NCBI GenBank assembly: GCA_905203045.1
Contig: CAJKUH010000010.1
Location: forward strand, 9,854 to 73,853
Source of the DNA: an uncultured Eggerthella sp.
GTDB taxonomy: Bacteria > Actinomycetota > Coriobacteriia > Coriobacteriales > Eggerthellaceae
Direction of reading: 5' to 3'
DNA: 64,000 nucleotides
The notes beneath the pieces were generated by a model. The model did not search any database. It was given only the letters and a program-made list of their open reading frames with translations, and was not told where the DNA came from. A program made the translations under genes and the position numbers. Positions 63,285 to 64,000 of this stretch are shown one piece after another. How positions within the stretch are numbered: the stretch's first letter is position 1; every line of letters starts with the position of its first letter.

Positions 63285-63578
63285 TTTTTTAATGCAACGT
63301 GCGCGTTGATTTTCTACGACAGAATCGACGCTAAAAAAGGAGCGAGCATGGGACTTGTCCCTACAAAACTTCAGATTTTTCAACTGCGTCGAAAATTCCT
63401 TCGTTTTGTCGTTACACGTCCCGCTCGCGAGGGGGCAGTTTTCACTGCCCCCTTCGAACCCCCAGATGCGCCCCATTCCCAACCAGCTTCCGCCGACGAC
63501 TCGGCGAAGCGTCCCGTTCGGAACGGGGCACCCCGGACACCCCTTGCAGGGTGCCGGACAGGAGGCACGACTGCCTCG
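63285..63578. other. Candidate origin of transfer (oriT) region
   Basis: 294 nt between mobC and the small gene upstream, with no convincing protein. It holds several perfect inverted repeats: GGGGGCAGT / ACTGCCCCC (63431-63439 and 63444-63452), CCCGTTC / GAACGGG (63513-63527) and GGCACCC / GGGTGCC (63527-63533 and 63549-63555). Position upstream of relaxosome genes and the hairpin density fit an oriT; no nick site can be assigned. Confidence 0.5.
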
Positions 63579-63884
63579 CTACATGCCCTCGCCATAGCCC
63601 GACACGGGCATAGGCTCGCGTCCGCCCGGGGCGGACGTGCCACCCGAATCGGACGCGACGGGCGCGCCGTTTCGGGTAGGGGCGGCATCCTGCGAAGGCG
63701 CCTTCTTGGTCAAGAACTTGTGCAGGTAGCGCCCCGCCTTGCGCATGTCGGCGACGCTCATGTCGCCCAGCTCGGGGCAGCTCTCGTACATCGCCTTGCC
63801 GATGTGCTTGAAGCACTCGTCGCGGCGCTGCTGCATCTCCTCAATCGCCTTGTCGATGTCGGAAATCTTCTTCTTAGTGCTCAT
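63579..63884 (-). CDS. Small hypothetical protein of the mobilizable element
   Basis: A 101-residue protein. The first half is helical and charged, perhaps a coiled coil (DIDKAIEEMQQRRDECFKHI), with SVADMRKAGRYLHKFLTKK following. The last 40 residues are disordered (Gly, Pro, Ser). A strong AAGGAGG lies 8 nt before the ATG and inside the end of the preceding gene. I do not recognise the family. Its place beside oriT suggests a role in transfer. Confidence 0.7.
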   Translation of the reverse strand: MSTKKKISDIDKAIEEMQQRRDECFKHIGKAMYESCPELGDMSVADMRKAGRYLHKFLTKKAPSQDAAPTRNGAPVASDSGGTSAPGGREPMPVSGYGEGM

Positions 63885-63887
63885 GAT

Positions 63888-64000
63888 TTATTCCTCCTTA
63901 ATCGTTGAATCAGTTGTCGTCGCATCTTCCGAAGCGGCCACGCCCACGCGAACGAGACCGCGAGTGCGTTTCGAACCGCGATACAAGTAGGAGCGATTTG
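63888..64000 (-). CDS. C-terminal end of an unidentified gene (runs off the right edge)
   Basis: The last 37 codons of a minus-strand gene. The visible part reads YLYRGSKRTRGLVRVGVAA and ends ATTTDSTIKEE before a TAA. Its last codons contain the ribosome binding site of the small downstream gene, so the two are adjacent in one operon. Too little is visible to name it. Confidence 0.5.
   Translation of the reverse strand, partial: NRSYLYRGSKRTRGLVRVGVAASEDATTTDSTIKEE

Noticed and set aside
63306..63908. A 200-residue plus-strand reading frame across the oriT-like region.
   Set aside because: It overlaps the small minus-strand gene, which has a strong ribosome binding site, and consists of GC-rich low-complexity sequence.
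1..64000. CRISPR arrays, rRNA genes and insertion sequences.
   Set aside because: No regularly spaced direct repeats with unique spacers, no rRNA sequence and no transposase gene were seen.

Overview
This 64 kb window looks like the chromosome of a member of the Coriobacteriia (Actinomycetota), most likely Eggerthellales. That placement is an inference. It rests on moderately high GC, frequent TTG and GTG starts, the uvrC-rapZ-yvcK-whiA block next to gap-pgk-tpiA-secG, a hybrid sensor kinase, and BspA-like secreted proteins. About 54 kb is host chromosome. The last 9 kb is an integrated mobilizable element that runs off the right edge.

Layout. Positions 1-3424 (minus) hold a likely anti-phage locus: a TerB-N/TerB-C protein, a BrxD-like ATPase and the start of a DEAD/DEAH helicase. 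Positions 3661-14312 hold mixed housekeeping and membrane genes: an AgcS symporter, ThpR, a LOG-family protein, a formate/nitrite channel, an aldehyde dehydrogenase, a hybrid histidine kinase, a CBS protein with an MFS exporter, and a DUF1292 protein. Two identical tRNA-Leu genes lie at 14406-14616. Positions 14915-25540 (minus) carry the glycolytic and envelope-control block secG, tpiA, pgk, gap, whiA, yvcK, rapZ, uvrC and a Na+/H+ antiporter. Two acetyltransferases, a Lys/Lys/His tRNA cluster and a frameshifted lipid kinase follow. Then come gdhA, argS, a class IV aminotransferase, argF, and phoU-pstBACS divergent from a PhoP/PhoR-type two-component pair. Next are a diguanylate cyclase, tRNA-Gly and tRNA-Pro, rdgB-murI, tRNA-Arg, an L,D-transpeptidase, metQ and a nucleoid-associated protein.

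Positions 47939-54419 (minus) form a surface/secretion cluster: a membrane-anchored protein, two small exported proteins, and a giant BspA-like protein split by a frameshift. From about 55037 rightwards lies the mobilizable element: a large serine recombinase at a junction that looks like a tRNA or tmRNA 3' end, a BcgI-like restriction-modification locus, a ParA/ribbon-helix-helix pair, a MOBP-type relaxase with MobC, and small genes.

The less ordinary signals are these. First, a dispersed structured element occurs at about 27052, 41660 and 54826. Its stems differ in sequence between copies but stay complementary, and each copy lies just past a tRNA or tRNA-like 3' end. Second, a separate 60-bp nested-hairpin repeat occurs twice, also with compensatory changes. 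Third, both subunits of the restriction-modification locus are interrupted at simple repeats (T7 and a CT repeat), and one repeat-unit change would restore each frame. Fourth, long poly-C tracts lie upstream of the diguanylate cyclase and the surface cluster. Together these raise the possibility of repeat-driven phase variation. Decay or homopolymer sequencing errors cannot be excluded from one sequence.
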